Source of the DNA: Cyanobium sp. N.Huapi 1H5
GTDB taxonomy: Bacteria > Cyanobacteriota > Cyanobacteriia > PCC-6307 > Cyanobiaceae
Assembly: GCF_024345535.1 (NCBI RefSeq)
Contig: NZ_JAGQBH010000001.1
Span: forward strand, 496,001-560,000
Reading direction: 5' to 3'
DNA: 64,000 nt
Part shown: one piece after another, positions 32,774 to 42,936 of the stretch
Layout of the letters: every line of letters begins with the position of its first letter
How positions within the stretch are numbered: the first letter of the stretch is position 1
Notes under the pieces: model-generated
What the model saw: only the letters and a program-made list of their open reading frames with translations
Databases searched by the model: none
What the model was told of the DNA's origin: nothing
Translations under genes and position numbers: made by a program

Positions 32774-34726
32774 ATGGTTTCCTCCCCCCCCGCCCCCGCC
32801 GTAGCCCCCGAGCGCCCGGGCGCCAGCGTCGAGATGGGCATCGAGATGGGGGACTTCCTGGAGGCGGCGGGCCTGCTCAGCTACGACCCGGCCGCCATCA
32901 CCCGCATCTACGCCGGCCACCCGATGCGCCTGGCCCGGCGGGTCTGGCAGACGCTGGTGCCGATCGGCCTCTATCTGCTGGGGGTGGGCTTCGACTGGTT
33001 CACCGGCCAGCTCGCCAACCCGGGCCGGGCGCGGGAACGGGCGCGGGAGTGTGCCGAATTACTGGTGGCCCTCGGCCCCGCCTTCATCAAGGCCGGCCAG
33101 GCCCTCTCCACCCGGCCCGACATCATTCCGCCGGTGCTGCTCGAGGAGCTGGCCCAGCTGCAGGACCAGCTGCCGGGCTTCGACAGCGCCCTGGCCATGG
33201 CCTGCATCGAGGAGGACCTCGGCGCTCCGGTGGAGACGATCTTCGCCTCGCTCGAGAAGGAGCCGATCTCCGCCGCCTCCCTCGGCCAGGTGCACCGGGG
33301 TGTGCTGATGAGCGGCGAACGGGTGGCGGTGAAGGTGCAGCGGCCGGGCCTGCGGGAGCAGATCACCCTCGACCTCTACATCGTCCGCAACATCGCCGGC
33401 TGGCTGAACAGGAACGTGGGCCTGATCAAGAGTGATCTGGTCGGTCTGATCGATGAACTCGGCAAGCGGGTCTTCGAGGAGATGGACTACATCAACGAGG
33501 CCACCAACGCCGAGACCTTCGCCCGCCTCCACAGCCACAACCCCCGCATCGCCGTCCCCGCCATCTACCGCCAGGCCACCAGCCGCCGGGTGCTGACGAT
33601 GGAATGGATCGACGGCGTCAAGCTCACCAACCTCGACGCGGTGCGGGGCCTGGGGGTCGACCCCGACCAGATGGTGGAGGTGGGGGTGAACTGCAGCCTG
33701 CAGCAGCTGCTGGAGCACGGCTTCTTTCACGCCGATCCCCACCCCGGCAACCTGCTGGCCCTGCCCGACGGACGCCTGGCCTACCTCGATTTCGGCATGA
33801 TGAGCGAGGTGTCTCGGGAGGCGCGCACCGGGCTGATCCAGGCGGTGGTGCACCTGGTGAACCGCAACTTCGGCGCCCTGTCCAAGGACTTCGTGCAGCT
33901 CGGCTTCCTGGGGGAAGCGGTGGATCTGGAGCCGATCGTGCCGGCCTTCGAGACGGTGTTCGGCCAGGCCCTGGAGATGGGGGTGAGCCGCATGGATTTC
34001 AAGGCGGTCACCGACGACCTCTCCGGGGTGATGTACCGCTTCCCCTTCCAGGTGCCGCCGTACTACGCCCTGATCATCCGTTCCCTGGTGACCCTGGAGG
34101 GCATCGCCCTGAGTGTGGACCCGGACTTCAAGATCCTCGGCGCCGCCTACCCCTACTTCGCCCGCCGGCTGATGGAGGATCCCGATCCCGAGCTGCGCCG
34201 CAGCCTGCGGGAGATGCTCTACGACGGCGATGAGTTCCGCTGGCAGCGGCTGGAGAGCCTGGTGGCCAGCGCCTCCCTCCAGGACCAGCTCGACCTCGAC
34301 GGCCTGCTCGACCAGGTGCTCGATTTCCTCTTCTCCCCCAACGGCGGCCTGCTGCGCCAGCAGCTCGTCGATGCGCTGGTGCAGCAGATGGATGCCCTGG
34401 CCTGGAACACCACCCTGCGCCTCGGCCGCCGGCTGCCGCCCCGCCTGCTGCCCCCGGGGCTGCGGGCCCTGCCCCCCAGCGCGGCGACCCCGCCGCTGAT
34501 GGACCTGGAGCCGATCCAGGAGCTGCTGGCCATCCTGCGCGACCTGCCCGGCTTCGAGCCGTCGCTGCTGCTCAAGCGCCTGCCGCGGGTGCTGGGGGAG
34601 CCGGATCTGCGCCTCATGGGGCTGCAGGTGGCGAAGGGTCTGGCGGAGCGGGGCGTGGTGCACCTGCTGCGCGATGTGCTCGTGACGCCGGCGGTGCGTC
34701 AGGCCGCCGGTGTCAGCGGTGCCTGA
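32774..34726 (+). CDS. ABC1/AarF/UbiB family atypical kinase
   Basis: 650 residues. The ABC1 core lies at about 95-400 with the family KxGQ motif in AFIKAGQALSTRPDIIP, an Ala-rich loop in ISAASLGQVHRGVL, the VAVKVQRPG Lys, the catalytic-loop-like HADPHPGNLLALPDGRLAYLD and the metal DFGMMSE. Members act as ATPases in isoprenoid quinone metabolism or membrane lipid homeostasis; cyanobacteria carry several paralogues, so the exact role is open. The C-terminal about 200 residues are hydrophobic/helical. Confidence 0.87.
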   Translation: MVSSPPAPAVAPERPGASVEMGIEMGDFLEAAGLLSYDPAAITRIYAGHPMRLARRVWQTLVPIGLYLLGVGFDWFTGQLANPGRARERARECAELLVALGPAFIKAGQALSTRPDIIPPVLLEELAQLQDQLPGFDSALAMACIEEDLGAPVETIFASLEKEPISAASLGQVHRGVLMSGERVAVKVQRPGLREQITLDLYIVRNIAGWLNRNVGLIKSDLVGLIDELGKRVFEEMDYINEATNAETFARLHSHNPRIAVPAIYRQATSRRVLTMEWIDGVKLTNLDAVRGLGVDPDQMVEVGVNCSLQQLLEHGFFHADPHPGNLLALPDGRLAYLDFGMMSEVSREARTGLIQAVVHLVNRNFGALSKDFVQLGFLGEAVDLEPIVPAFETVFGQALEMGVSRMDFKAVTDDLSGVMYRFPFQVPPYYALIIRSLVTLEGIALSVDPDFKILGAAYPYFARRLMEDPDPELRRSLREMLYDGDEFRWQRLESLVASASLQDQLDLDGLLDQVLDFLFSPNGGLLRQQLVDALVQQMDALAWNTTLRLGRRLPPRLLPPGLRALPPSAATPPLMDLEPIQELLAILRDLPGFEPSLLLKRLPRVLGEPDLRLMGLQVAKGLAERGVVHLLRDVLVTPAVRQAAGVSGA

Positions 34727-34762
34727 GATCCGTAGAGTCGATCGGACCCAAGGGAGACAAGC

Positions 34763-35377
34763 GTGAACAAGCGGCGAAGGCTCGTGGCCGCTGTCCTGGG
34801 TCTGGGGCTGTGCTGCTCGACTCCCGCGGCCATGGCCACCGAGAACCTGGTGTTCACCAGCGGGGCCTTCCGGCGCTCGATTCCGGTGGCCGACCTGGAG
34901 CACCTGGCCACCACCGGCGAGGCCCGGGGCCTGCTGGCGGACGTGCTGCGGCTGGGCCGCCAGGACCCCAAGCAGGTCAGCAAGCTGCTCAACGAATCGG
35001 TGAAGCTGCCGATCGTGCTGATGAGCCGCCTGCTCAACACCCGCATCGGTGAGGCGATCCTGGCCCGCCTGGCGCGGATCCTGTTCCCCCTGCGGGCCCC
35101 GGAAGCGGGCGTGCCCGCCCTGCGCGCCGCCATGGTGCTGGGCACCTACGAGGGCAAGGGGTCGCTGTCGGCGATCACCTTCCTGCGGGCCTACCCGACC
35201 CGGGAGCTGGAGGTGAGCATCCCGGCCCTGATGGGGCTGGTGTCCAAGGCCTCCTCCATCAGCGAACTGGTGCGCTTCTTCTCCGAGTCCCCCCTCGACG
35301 GGCTGCGGGGCAACGAACCCCAGGCGACCCCGGCTCCGGCACCCGCCACGCCGGCCCCGGCCGCCCCCGCCCCCTGA
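34763..35377 (+). CDS. secreted DUF1400 (alpha/beta hydrolase-associated) domain protein
   Basis: 204 residues with a signal peptide (1-about 29, ending PAAMAT). The mature part matches the DUF1400 domain usually found at the N-terminus of cyanobacterial alpha/beta hydrolases: [21 protein letters not shown], then a helical part ending [21 protein letters not shown]. No hydrolase domain follows; the protein ends in a Pro/Ala tail, so this is a stand-alone version. GTG start at 34763 with an AGGGAGA ribosome-binding site 7 bases upstream. Confidence 0.7.
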   Translation: MNKRRRLVAAVLGLGLCCSTPAAMATENLVFTSGAFRRSIPVADLEHLATTGEARGLLADVLRLGRQDPKQVSKLLNESVKLPIVLMSRLLNTRIGEAILARLARILFPLRAPEAGVPALRAAMVLGTYEGKGSLSAITFLRAYPTRELEVSIPALMGLVSKASSISELVRFFSESPLDGLRGNEPQATPAPAPATPAPAAPAP

Positions 35378-35399
35378 CGCCCGAGACCGGAGCCCTACA

Positions 35400-36530
35400 T
35401 TGACGTCAGCCGCACCGCTGTCCCCCGTGCCCCTGCTTCGAGCCCTGCGACGTCTGGGCCGGCAGCCCACCATGCAGGACTGGCCGGGGCTGATCGAGGC
35501 CTACCGCAGCTGGCTGCCCGTCAGTGACGCCACCCCGGTGGTGACCCTGCGGGAGGGGGCGACCCCCCTGATTCCGGCGCCGGTGATCGCCGAACGGGTG
35601 GGCCGGGGCGTGAAGGTGTTCCTCAAGTACGACGGCCTCAACCCCACCGGCTCCTTCAAGGACCGGGGCATGACGATGGCCATCAGCAAGGCCAAGGAGG
35701 CGGGCTCGGAGGCGGTGATCTGCGCCAGCACCGGCAACACCTCGGCGGCGGCGGCGGCCTACGCGCGCCGGGGCGGGATGCGGGCCTTCGTGCTGATCCC
35801 CGACGGCTACGTGGCCCAGGGGAAGCTGGCCCAGGCCCTGCTCTACGGCGCCGAGGTGCTGGCGGTGCAGGGCAACTTCGACCGGGCCCTGGCGATCGTG
35901 CGGGACGTGGCCGACCGCTACCCGGTCACCCTGGTCAATTCCCTCAACCCCTACCGGCTGCAGGGGCAGAAGACGGCCGCCTTCGAGGTGGTCGACGCCC
36001 TCGGTGAGGCCCCCGACTGGCTCTGCATCCCGGTGGGCAACGCCGGCAACATCAGCGCCTACTGGATGGGCTTCAAGGAGTACCGCCAGGCGGGCCACAG
36101 CACGGTCCTGCCGCGGATGATGGGCTTCCAGGCCGCCGGGGCCGCCCCGATGGTGCTGGGGCACACGGTGGAGCAGCCCGACACGATCGCGACGGCGATC
36201 CGCATCGGCAATCCGGTGAACAAGGAGAACGCCCTCAACGCCCGAACCGAGAGCAACGGCGACTTCATGGCCGTCACCGACGCCGAGATCATCGAGGCCT
36301 ACAAGCTGCTGGGCCAGGGGGAAGGGGTGTTCTGTGAGCCCGCCAGCGCCGCCTCGGTGGCGGGCCTGATCAAGCGACGGGAGGAGGTGCCGGCCGGCGC
36401 CACGGTGGTGTGCGTGCTCACCGGCAACGGCCTCAAGGACCCGACGACGGCGATCGAGAACAACGACGCCACCTTCCACACGGGCATCGCCCCCGAAACC
36501 GAGACCGTCGCCAAGGTGATGGGCTTCTGA
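35400..36530 (+). CDS. thrC: threonine synthase
   Basis: PLP enzyme converting O-phosphohomoserine to threonine. Up to 376 residues, class close to bacterial/archaeal short forms. The PLP-lysine motif is in [20 protein letters not shown], the phosphate-binding loop in [16 protein letters not shown] and [16 protein letters not shown], and the C-terminus has [17 protein letters not shown] at 35400 gives the longest form; an internal ATG at 35472 is an alternative. It borders the candidate replication origin upstream of dnaN. Confidence 0.94.
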   Translation: MTSAAPLSPVPLLRALRRLGRQPTMQDWPGLIEAYRSWLPVSDATPVVTLREGATPLIPAPVIAERVGRGVKVFLKYDGLNPTGSFKDRGMTMAISKAKEAGSEAVICASTGNTSAAAAAYARRGGMRAFVLIPDGYVAQGKLAQALLYGAEVLAVQGNFDRALAIVRDVADRYPVTLVNSLNPYRLQGQKTAAFEVVDALGEAPDWLCIPVGNAGNISAYWMGFKEYRQAGHSTVLPRMMGFQAAGAAPMVLGHTVEQPDTIATAIRIGNPVNKENALNARTESNGDFMAVTDAEIIEAYKLLGQGEGVFCEPASAASVAGLIKRREEVPAGATVVCVLTGNGLKDPTTAIENNDATFHTGIAPETETVAKVMGF

Positions 36531-36939
36531 TCGGCTGCTGCTGAACAGTCCGCAGCGGACCTTTTCACACCCGACGGTGGCCCAACCGTCTGGGGAAATC
36601 CTGGGACATTCCCCACCGCACCCCGGGAGAGCCGGGGGAGGGGAAACCCCCGTGGGCGGATCGCGGATTCCCCAGGCCCGGGAATCGGTGGAAAACCCCT
36701 GGAAACGGCCCCATTCCGGCGCCGATTCCCCAGCCATCGAGACCAGAAAACCCAGTGATGGAAAGGGGAGTGAACCGCTTTACCCGTTTTCCCCCGCCCC
36801 TACTGCGACGGGCTGTTTTTCTTCTTCTCAATCCTTGATTGATCCTCTGATCAGTCGGGGAGCCACCCGTTGCGCTTTGGCGCGCGCTGTGAAACCGTGG
36901 GGCCTCACGAACGCCGTGCCGCCCTCGCCGGCCCCCGCC
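36531..36939. other. oriC: candidate chromosomal replication origin (thrC-dnaN gap)
   Basis: A 409-base gap directly upstream of dnaN, where cyanobacterial origins are often placed. DnaA-box-like motifs: TTTTCACAC (36562-36570), GGTGGAAAA (36687-36695, reverse complement TTTTCCACC, one mismatch to the cyanobacterial TTTTCCACA), GATTCCCCAG twice (36666-36675 and 36724-36733), and TTTTCCCCC (36787-36795). A pyrimidine- and AT-rich tract (about 36812-36848) could be the unwinding element and is unusual for this GC-rich genome. It also holds the dnaN promoter, not resolved here. Confidence 0.55.
36548..36565 (+). terminator. possible weak terminator of thrC
   Basis: GTCCG-CAG-CGGAC hairpin (36548-36560) followed by CTTTT, 17 bases after the thrC stop. 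The T run is short, so this is a weak prediction. Confidence 0.35.
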
Positions 36940-38103
36940 ATGAAGCTGGTCTGCTCCCAGGCTGAACTCAGCGCCAGCCTCCAGCTGGTCAGCCGGGCGG
37001 TGGCGACCCGCCCCACCCATCCGGTGCTGGCCAACGTGCTGCTCACCGCCGATGCGGGCACCGGCCGCCTCAGCCTCACGGGCTTCGACCTCAGCCTCGG
37101 CATTCAGACGAGCCTGCCCGCCGCCGTCGAGACCAGCGGTGCCATCACCCTGCCGGCGAAGATGTTCGGCGAGATCGTGGCCCGCCTGGCCACCGACAGC
37201 CCCATCAGCCTCAGCTGCCCGGAGGGCGAAGAGCAGCTGGAGCTGACCAACCTCTCGGGCAGCTACAAGATGCGGGGGATGCCCGCCGACGACTACCCGG
37301 ACCTGCCCCTGGCCCAGAGCAGCACGCCGATCCGCTTCCATGCCGAGGCCCTGGTGAAGGGCCTGCGGGCCACCCTGTTCGCCAGCAGCCCCGATGAGAA
37401 CAAGCAGCTGCTGACGGGCGTGCACCTGCGCCTCGATGGCGAAGGCCTGGAGTGCGCCGCCACCGACGGCCACCGCCTGGCGGTCCAGCGCCTCTCCCAC
37501 GCCGTGGAGGCCTCCGGCGGCGAGCCGCCGGCCGCCGATGGCGAGGACTTCGCCGTCACCGTGCCGGCCCGTTCCCTGCGGGAGCTGGAGCGGATCCTCT
37601 CGGGCCGCGGTTCCCAGGAGCCCCTGAGCCTGTTCTGCGAGCGCGGCCAGGTGGTGGTGCTCTCCGCCGACCAGGTGCTCACCAGCCGCAGCCTCGACGG
37701 CACCTACCCCAACTACCGCCAGCTGATCCCGCCGTCGTTCCAGCGCCGCATGGTGCTCGATCGCCGCGCCTTCATCGCCGCCCTCGAGCGGATGGCGGTG
37801 CTGGCCGACCAGCACAACAACGTGGTCAAGATCAGCGCCGACCCGGCCGCCGGCACGGCCACGATCCGGGCCGATGCCCAGGACGTGGGCAGCGGCTCGG
37901 AATCGCTGGCGGCCACGATCGAGGGGGAGGCGATCGAGATCGCCTTCAACGTCCGCTACCTGCTCGATGGCCTCAAGGCCATGGGCTCCGACCAGGTGGT
38001 GCTGCAGTGCAACGCCGCCACCACTCCGGCCGTGCTGGCGCCGGTGGGGGCCGATGAGGCGTTCACCTACCTGGTGATGCCCGTCCAGATCCGCACCAGC
38101 TGA
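36940..38103 (+). CDS. dnaN: DNA polymerase III beta subunit (sliding clamp)
   Basis: Ring-shaped clamp that tethers DNA polymerase III. The 387-residue product begins KLVCSQAELSASLQLVSRAV and shows the three-domain layout, with NKQLLTGVHLRLDGEGLECAATDGHR in the middle and the C-terminal peptide-binding end YLVMPVQIRTS. ATG at 36940 is fixed by the conserved N-terminus. It stands next to the candidate origin and is followed after 4 bases by the PRC-barrel-like gene, then purL and purF, as in picocyanobacterial genomes that are numbered from dnaN. Confidence 0.96.
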   Translation: MKLVCSQAELSASLQLVSRAVATRPTHPVLANVLLTADAGTGRLSLTGFDLSLGIQTSLPAAVETSGAITLPAKMFGEIVARLATDSPISLSCPEGEEQLELTNLSGSYKMRGMPADDYPDLPLAQSSTPIRFHAEALVKGLRATLFASSPDENKQLLTGVHLRLDGEGLECAATDGHRLAVQRLSHAVEASGGEPPAADGEDFAVTVPARSLRELERILSGRGSQEPLSLFCERGQVVVLSADQVLTSRSLDGTYPNYRQLIPPSFQRRMVLDRRAFIAALERMAVLADQHNNVVKISADPAAGTATIRADAQDVGSGSESLAATIEGEAIEIAFNVRYLLDGLKAMGSDQVVLQCNAATTPAVLAPVGADEAFTYLVMPVQIRTS

Positions 38104-38107
38104 GCCC

Positions 38108-38968
38108 GTGGGTCTTCCCGACCAGCTGCTGCTGAGCGATCTGCTGCGGCGGCAGGTGCGGTGCGATCAGGGCCTCGAGCGCGGCGCCGGGGTGCTGGCC
38201 TGGATGCATCCGCCGGTGCACCGGCTGCTGGGCTGGGCCAGCCGGCCTTCAGCCTTCGCCCAGAAGCGGCTGGTGTGGCGGCTGGACCAGCTGCGGGGGC
38301 TGGGGGAGCAGGAGGTGTTCGTGAAGGGGGAGCCGGCCGAGACGGACGCCGCCACCCTCGAACGGCTGCCGACCCTGATCGATGCGGCCCTCACCGGCGC
38401 CGATGACGTGCCCCTGGGCCTGGTGGCCGACGCCGCCGTCGAGCTGCGCAGCGGCCGCATCCTCCACTACCTGGTGGCCCGCAGCGATCCGCGGCTGCCG
38501 GGCACCAGCCGCTGGCGCCTGAGCCCCGACCGCATCGTCGACCAGCAGCCCGGCCGGGTGTTCACCGCCCTGCGGGGGCTGGACGATCTGCCGGTGGCCC
38601 GCGCCAGCGTGCGCCAGCAGCTGCTGCGCCGCTCGCGGCGCTGGAAGGAGCAGGTGCAGGAGGTGGGCGGCCGCGTCGAGGAGCGGCTGGAGGGCTGGCT
38701 GGAGGAGCCCCCCTGGCCGGAGGCCTTCCGCGAGGAGCGGCCCTGGCCCGAGCGGGACCGGGACCCCGAGCCGGACCCCCGCGACCCCTACGCGGAGGAC
38801 CGTTACGCCGGCGAGCCGGACGAACCCGACCCGCTCGAGGACTGGCCCGAAGAGGAGGAGCCCCAGGACTTCCGGGAGCCCCGCCAGGCGCCCCCGGAGG
38901 AGCCGCCACCGCGCCGCGACCGCTACCGGGGCCGGGAGCCCCATGGGGACGACGACCCCTGGATCTGA
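38108..38968 (+). CDS. PRC-barrel-like protein with acidic Pro-rich tail
   Basis: 286 residues. The N-terminal about 175 residues (starting [20 protein letters not shown], later [19 protein letters not shown]) resemble two PRC-barrel-like modules. The last 90 residues are extremely rich in Pro, Glu, Asp and Arg and probably disordered. GTG start. Conserved gene position between dnaN (4 bases upstream) and purL (26-base overlap) suggests a housekeeping role in picocyanobacteria; function unknown. Confidence 0.65.
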   Translation: MGLPDQLLLSDLLRRQVRCDQGLERGAGVLAWMHPPVHRLLGWASRPSAFAQKRLVWRLDQLRGLGEQEVFVKGEPAETDAATLERLPTLIDAALTGADDVPLGLVADAAVELRSGRILHYLVARSDPRLPGTSRWRLSPDRIVDQQPGRVFTALRGLDDLPVARASVRQQLLRRSRRWKEQVQEVGGRVEERLEGWLEEPPWPEAFREERPWPERDRDPEPDPRDPYAEDRYAGEPDEPDPLEDWPEEEEPQDFREPRQAPPEEPPPRRDRYRGREPHGDDDPWI

Positions 38969-41366
38969 TACTGGAGGGCCGTTGCCGCGCCCCCCGGTGG
39001 TTTCTGCCTCGACCCCGTCCTTCTCGGTGCCCGAGGCCCTGCGCAAGGAGGGCCTGAGCCAGGGCGACTACGACGAGATCGTGCGCCGCCTGGGGCGCGC
39101 CCCCAACCGGGCCGAACTGGGCATGTTCGGGGTGATGTGGTCGGAGCACTGCTGCTACCGCAACTCCCGCCCCCTGCTGGGCCAGTTCCCCACCACCGGC
39201 CCCCGCATCCTGGTGGGGCCGGGCGAGAACGCCGGCGTGGTGGACCTGGGCGAGGGCCAGCGGCTGGCCTTCAAGATCGAGAGCCACAACCACCCCTCGG
39301 CGGTGGAGCCCTTCCAGGGGGCGGCCACCGGGGTGGGGGGCATCCTGCGGGACATCTTCACCATGGGGGCGCGCCCGATCGCCCTGCTCAACGCCCTGCG
39401 CTTCGGGCCGCTGGAGGACGAGCGCAACGTGGGCCTGATGGAGGGGGTGGTGGCCGGCATCGCCCACTACGGCAATTGCGTCGGCGTGCCGACGGTGGGC
39501 GGTGAGGTGGCCTTCGACCCCAGCTACGGCGGCAACCCCCTGGTGAACGCCATGGCCCTGGGGCTGATGGAGACCGACGACATCGTCTGCTCCGGGGCGG
39601 TGGGCGTGGGCAATCCGGTCGTGTACGTGGGCAGCACCACCGGCCGCGACGGCATGGGCGGGGCCAGCTTCGCGTCCGCCGAGCTCACCGAGGCCTCCCT
39701 CGATGACCGGCCCGCCGTGCAGGTGGGCGATCCGTTCCTGGAGAAGGGGCTGATCGAGGCCTGCCTGGAGGCCTTCCAGAGCGGTGATGTGGTGGCGGCC
39801 CAGGACATGGGCGCCGCCGGCCTCACCTGCAGCTGCTCGGAGATGGCCGCCAAGGGGGGCCTGGGCATCGAACTGGATCTGGACCGGGTGCCGGCCCGGG
39901 AGTCGGGCATGACGGCCTACGAATTCCTGCTGAGCGAATCCCAGGAGCGGATGCTGTTCGTGGTGGCGGCGGGCCGGGAGGAGCCGCTGATGGAGCGCTT
40001 CCGCCGCTGGGGGCTGCAGGCGGCGGTGGTGGGCCGGGTGCTGCAGGAGAACGTGGTGCGGGTGCTGCAGCACGGTGAGGTGGCGGCCGAGGTGCCCGCC
40101 AGCGCCCTGGCGGACGACACGCCGATCAACCACCACGAGCTGCTGGCCGAACCCCCCGCCGAGATCCAGGCCCACTGGACCTGGAGCGAAGCCGAACTGC
40201 CGCCGGCCTCGAATGCCGGCGGCCTGGAGCTGGCCGATGGAGCGCTGGGCTGGGGGGACGCCCTGCTGCGCCTGCTCGATGACCCCACCATCGCCAGCAA
40301 GCGCTGGGTGTACCGCCAGTACGACCACCAGGTGCAGGCCAACACGGTGGTGCTGCCCGGCGGTGCCGATGCGGCGGTGGTGCGGCTGCGGCCCCAGCAG
40401 GGGCAGGGGGCGATGGCGCCGGCGACCCGCGGCGTGGCGGCGACGGTCGACTGCCCCAACCGCTGGGTGGCCCTCGATCCGGAGCGGGGCGCCATGGCGG
40501 CGGTGGCCGAGGCGGCCCGCAACCTCTCCTGCAGCGGCGCCGAGCCCCTGGCGGTCACCGACAACCTCAACTTCCCCTCCCCCGACACGGCCACCGGCTA
40601 CTGGCAGCTGGCGATGGCCTGCCGGGGCCTGTCGACGGCCTGCAGCGCCCTGGCCACGCCGGTCACCGGCGGCAACGTCTCGCTGTACAACGAGACCCGC
40701 CTGCCCGATGGACGCATGCAGCCGATCCATCCCACCCCGGTGGTGGGCATGGTGGGGCTGGTGCACGACCTGGCCCACGTGACGGGGCTGGCCTGGGGCC
40801 AGGCCGGCGATGGTGTCTGGCTGCTGGGGGTGCCGCTGCAGGAGAGCGGCGACGAACGCCTGGGGCTGGGGGCCAGCAGCTACCTGGAGGTGGTGCACGG
40901 CCGGCTCACGGGCCGCCCGCCCCTGACGGATCTGGCCCTGGAGGGCCAGGTGCAGGGCTTCCTGCGCCAGGCCATCGCCGCCGGTCTGGTGCGCTCCGCC
41001 CACGACCTTTCCGATGGCGGCCTGGCGGTGGCGCTGGCGGAGGCCTGCATCGCCTCCGGCCTCGGGGCTGCGGTGGAGCTGCCCGCCGGCGGGGGGCGCC
41101 CCGACCGGCTGCTGTTCGCCGAGGGCGGCGCCCGGGTGCTGGTGAGCGTGGCGCCGGAGCAGGAGGTGGCCTGGCAAGCCGCCCTGGTGGAGGCCGGTGC
41201 GGCCGTGCCGGCCGAGCGCCTGGGCACGGTCACGGCGGATTCCCGCCTGGTGGTGGCGCGGGGCGGCGAGCCCCTGCTGGCGCTGGCGGTGGAGCAGCTG
41301 CGCCACACCTACGAGCAGGCGATCCCCGCCCGCCTGGGCAAGGCCGGCCCCCCACCCGACAGGTAA
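38943..41366 (+). CDS. purL: phosphoribosylformylglycinamidine synthase, large subunit PurL
   Basis: ATP-dependent conversion of FGAR to FGAM in purine synthesis. 807 residues is the small-PurL (PurLQS) type that needs separate PurQ and PurS. Motifs: [68 protein letters not shown], and [14 protein letters not shown] at 38943 overlaps the previous gene; a GTG at 38997 is an alternative start closer to the conserved region. The stop overlaps the purF start by one base (TAATG). Confidence 0.95.
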   Translation: MGTTTPGSDTGGPLPRPPVVSASTPSFSVPEALRKEGLSQGDYDEIVRRLGRAPNRAELGMFGVMWSEHCCYRNSRPLLGQFPTTGPRILVGPGENAGVVDLGEGQRLAFKIESHNHPSAVEPFQGAATGVGGILRDIFTMGARPIALLNALRFGPLEDERNVGLMEGVVAGIAHYGNCVGVPTVGGEVAFDPSYGGNPLVNAMALGLMETDDIVCSGAVGVGNPVVYVGSTTGRDGMGGASFASAELTEASLDDRPAVQVGDPFLEKGLIEACLEAFQSGDVVAAQDMGAAGLTCSCSEMAAKGGLGIELDLDRVPARESGMTAYEFLLSESQERMLFVVAAGREEPLMERFRRWGLQAAVVGRVLQENVVRVLQHGEVAAEVPASALADDTPINHHELLAEPPAEIQAHWTWSEAELPPASNAGGLELADGALGWGDALLRLLDDPTIASKRWVYRQYDHQVQANTVVLPGGADAAVVRLRPQQGQGAMAPATRGVAATVDCPNRWVALDPERGAMAAVAEAARNLSCSGAEPLAVTDNLNFPSPDTATGYWQLAMACRGLSTACSALATPVTGGNVSLYNETRLPDGRMQPIHPTPVVGMVGLVHDLAHVTGLAWGQAGDGVWLLGVPLQESGDERLGLGASSYLEVVHGRLTGRPPLTDLALEGQVQGFLRQAIAAGLVRSAHDLSDGGLAVALAEACIASGLGAAVELPAGGGRPDRLLFAEGGARVLVSVAPEQEVAWQAALVEAGAAVPAERLGTVTADSRLVVARGGEPLLALAVEQLRHTYEQAIPARLGKAGPPPDR

Positions 41367-42916
41367 TGGGCCAAGATGAAGCCGGTCCTTGGTCTGAGCC
41401 TGCCGTGCCCTTCGCCGATCACCGCGATGCGCACGCTTCCCTGATCAGCACCGCCGACGGCGCCGACAGCGACCGCCCCGACAAGCCGGAGGAGGCCTGC
41501 GGCGTGTTCGCCGTGCTGGCCGCCGAAGAGGCGGTGGCCAACCTCACCTATTTCGGGCTCTACGCCCTGCAGCACCGCGGCCAGGAGTCGGCCGGCATCG
41601 CCGTCTTCGACGACGTCAAGGTGCGGCTGCACAAGGACATGGGCCTGGTGAGCCAGGTCTTCGACCAGGAGGTGCTGGAGCGGATGCCGGGCCAGCTGGC
41701 GATCGGCCACAACCGCTATTCCACCACCGGCAGCAGCAAGGTCTGCAACGCCCAGCCGGTGGTGCTGATGACGCGCCTGGGGCCCCTGGCCCTGGCCCAC
41801 AACGGCAACCTGGTGAACGCGGCGGAGCTGCGGGACTCGCTCGCCCACCTGGCCGGGGAGTTCACCTCCACCACCGACTCGGAGCTGATCGCCTTCGCGC
41901 TGCAGGAGGCGGTGGATTCGGGTCTGGGCTGGAACGCGGCGATCCGCAAGGCCGCCGGCCGCTGTCGCGGTGCCTTCAGCCTGGTGATCGGCACCCCCGA
42001 CGGCCTGTTCGCCCTGCGCGACGGCCATGGCATCCGGCCGCTGGTGTTCGGCCTGCTGGGGGAACCGGAGCAGGGCCAGTGGGTGGCCAGCAGCGAGACC
42101 TGCGGCCTCGACATCATCGGCGCCAGCTTCGTGGATGACGTGCAGCCCGGCGAGCTGATCCACTTCCGCCAGGCCGATCCGATCCCCGAGCGCCAGCGCT
42201 GGTGCGAGGAGCCGCCCAAGCTGTGCGTCTTCGAGATGATCTACTTCGCCCGGCCCGACAGCCGCTTCTTCGGCGAGTCGCTCTACAGCTATCGGGTGCG
42301 GATCGGTGAGGTGCTGGCTCGGGAAACGCCCGTGGAGGCCGACATCGTCATCGGTGTGCCCGATTCCGGCATCCCGGCGGCGATCGGTTATTCGCATGTG
42401 AGCGGCATCCCCTTCGCCGACGGCCTGATCAAGAACCGCTACGTGGGCCGCACCTTCATCCAGCCCACCCAGGCGATGCGGGAGGCGGGGATCCGGGTGA
42501 AGCTCAACCCCCTGCCGGATGTGCTCTTCGGCAAGCGGGTGGTGGTGATCGACGACTCGATCGTGCGCGGCACCACCAGCCGCAAGCTGGTGGCGGCCCT
42601 GCGGGATGCGGGCGCCACCGAGGTGCACATGCGGATCAGCTCGCCGCCCGTCACCCACCCCTGCTTCTACGGCATCGACACCGACACCCAGGACCACCTG
42701 ATCGCGGCGCGGCTGACGCTGGAGGAGATCGAGCGGCACCTGGGGGTGGATTCGCTCGCCTATCTCACCAAGGGCGGCATGGTGGAGGCGGCCCAGGCCC
42801 ACTCGAGCCACTTCTGCACCGCCTGCTTCGACGGCCAGTACCCGATCGAGATGGATGACGAGGTGCGCAACAGCAAGCTGATGCTCGAGCCCACCGGCCT
42901 GGCGGCGCGGGTGTAG
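41366..42916 (+). CDS. purF: amidophosphoribosyltransferase
   Basis: First committed enzyme of purine synthesis (PRPP plus glutamine to phosphoribosylamine). 516 residues; a 44-residue propeptide is followed by the catalytic Cys45 in EEACGVFAVLA. The glutaminase domain has LQHRGQESAGIAVF and IGHNRYSTTGSS; the phosphoribosyltransferase domain has the PRPP loop VVIDDSIVRGTTSR. The cysteines near the C-terminus (HPCFYGID, HSSHFCTACFDG) fit the 4Fe-4S form of the enzyme. Translationally coupled to purL. Confidence 0.96.
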   Translation: MGQDEAGPWSEPAVPFADHRDAHASLISTADGADSDRPDKPEEACGVFAVLAAEEAVANLTYFGLYALQHRGQESAGIAVFDDVKVRLHKDMGLVSQVFDQEVLERMPGQLAIGHNRYSTTGSSKVCNAQPVVLMTRLGPLALAHNGNLVNAAELRDSLAHLAGEFTSTTDSELIAFALQEAVDSGLGWNAAIRKAAGRCRGAFSLVIGTPDGLFALRDGHGIRPLVFGLLGEPEQGQWVASSETCGLDIIGASFVDDVQPGELIHFRQADPIPERQRWCEEPPKLCVFEMIYFARPDSRFFGESLYSYRVRIGEVLARETPVEADIVIGVPDSGIPAAIGYSHVSGIPFADGLIKNRYVGRTFIQPTQAMREAGIRVKLNPLPDVLFGKRVVVIDDSIVRGTTSRKLVAALRDAGATEVHMRISSPPVTHPCFYGIDTDTQDHLIAARLTLEEIERHLGVDSLAYLTKGGMVEAAQAHSSHFCTACFDGQYPIEMDDEVRNSKLMLEPTGLAARV

Positions 42917-42936
42917 GCCCGGCGGCCGGCCGCACC

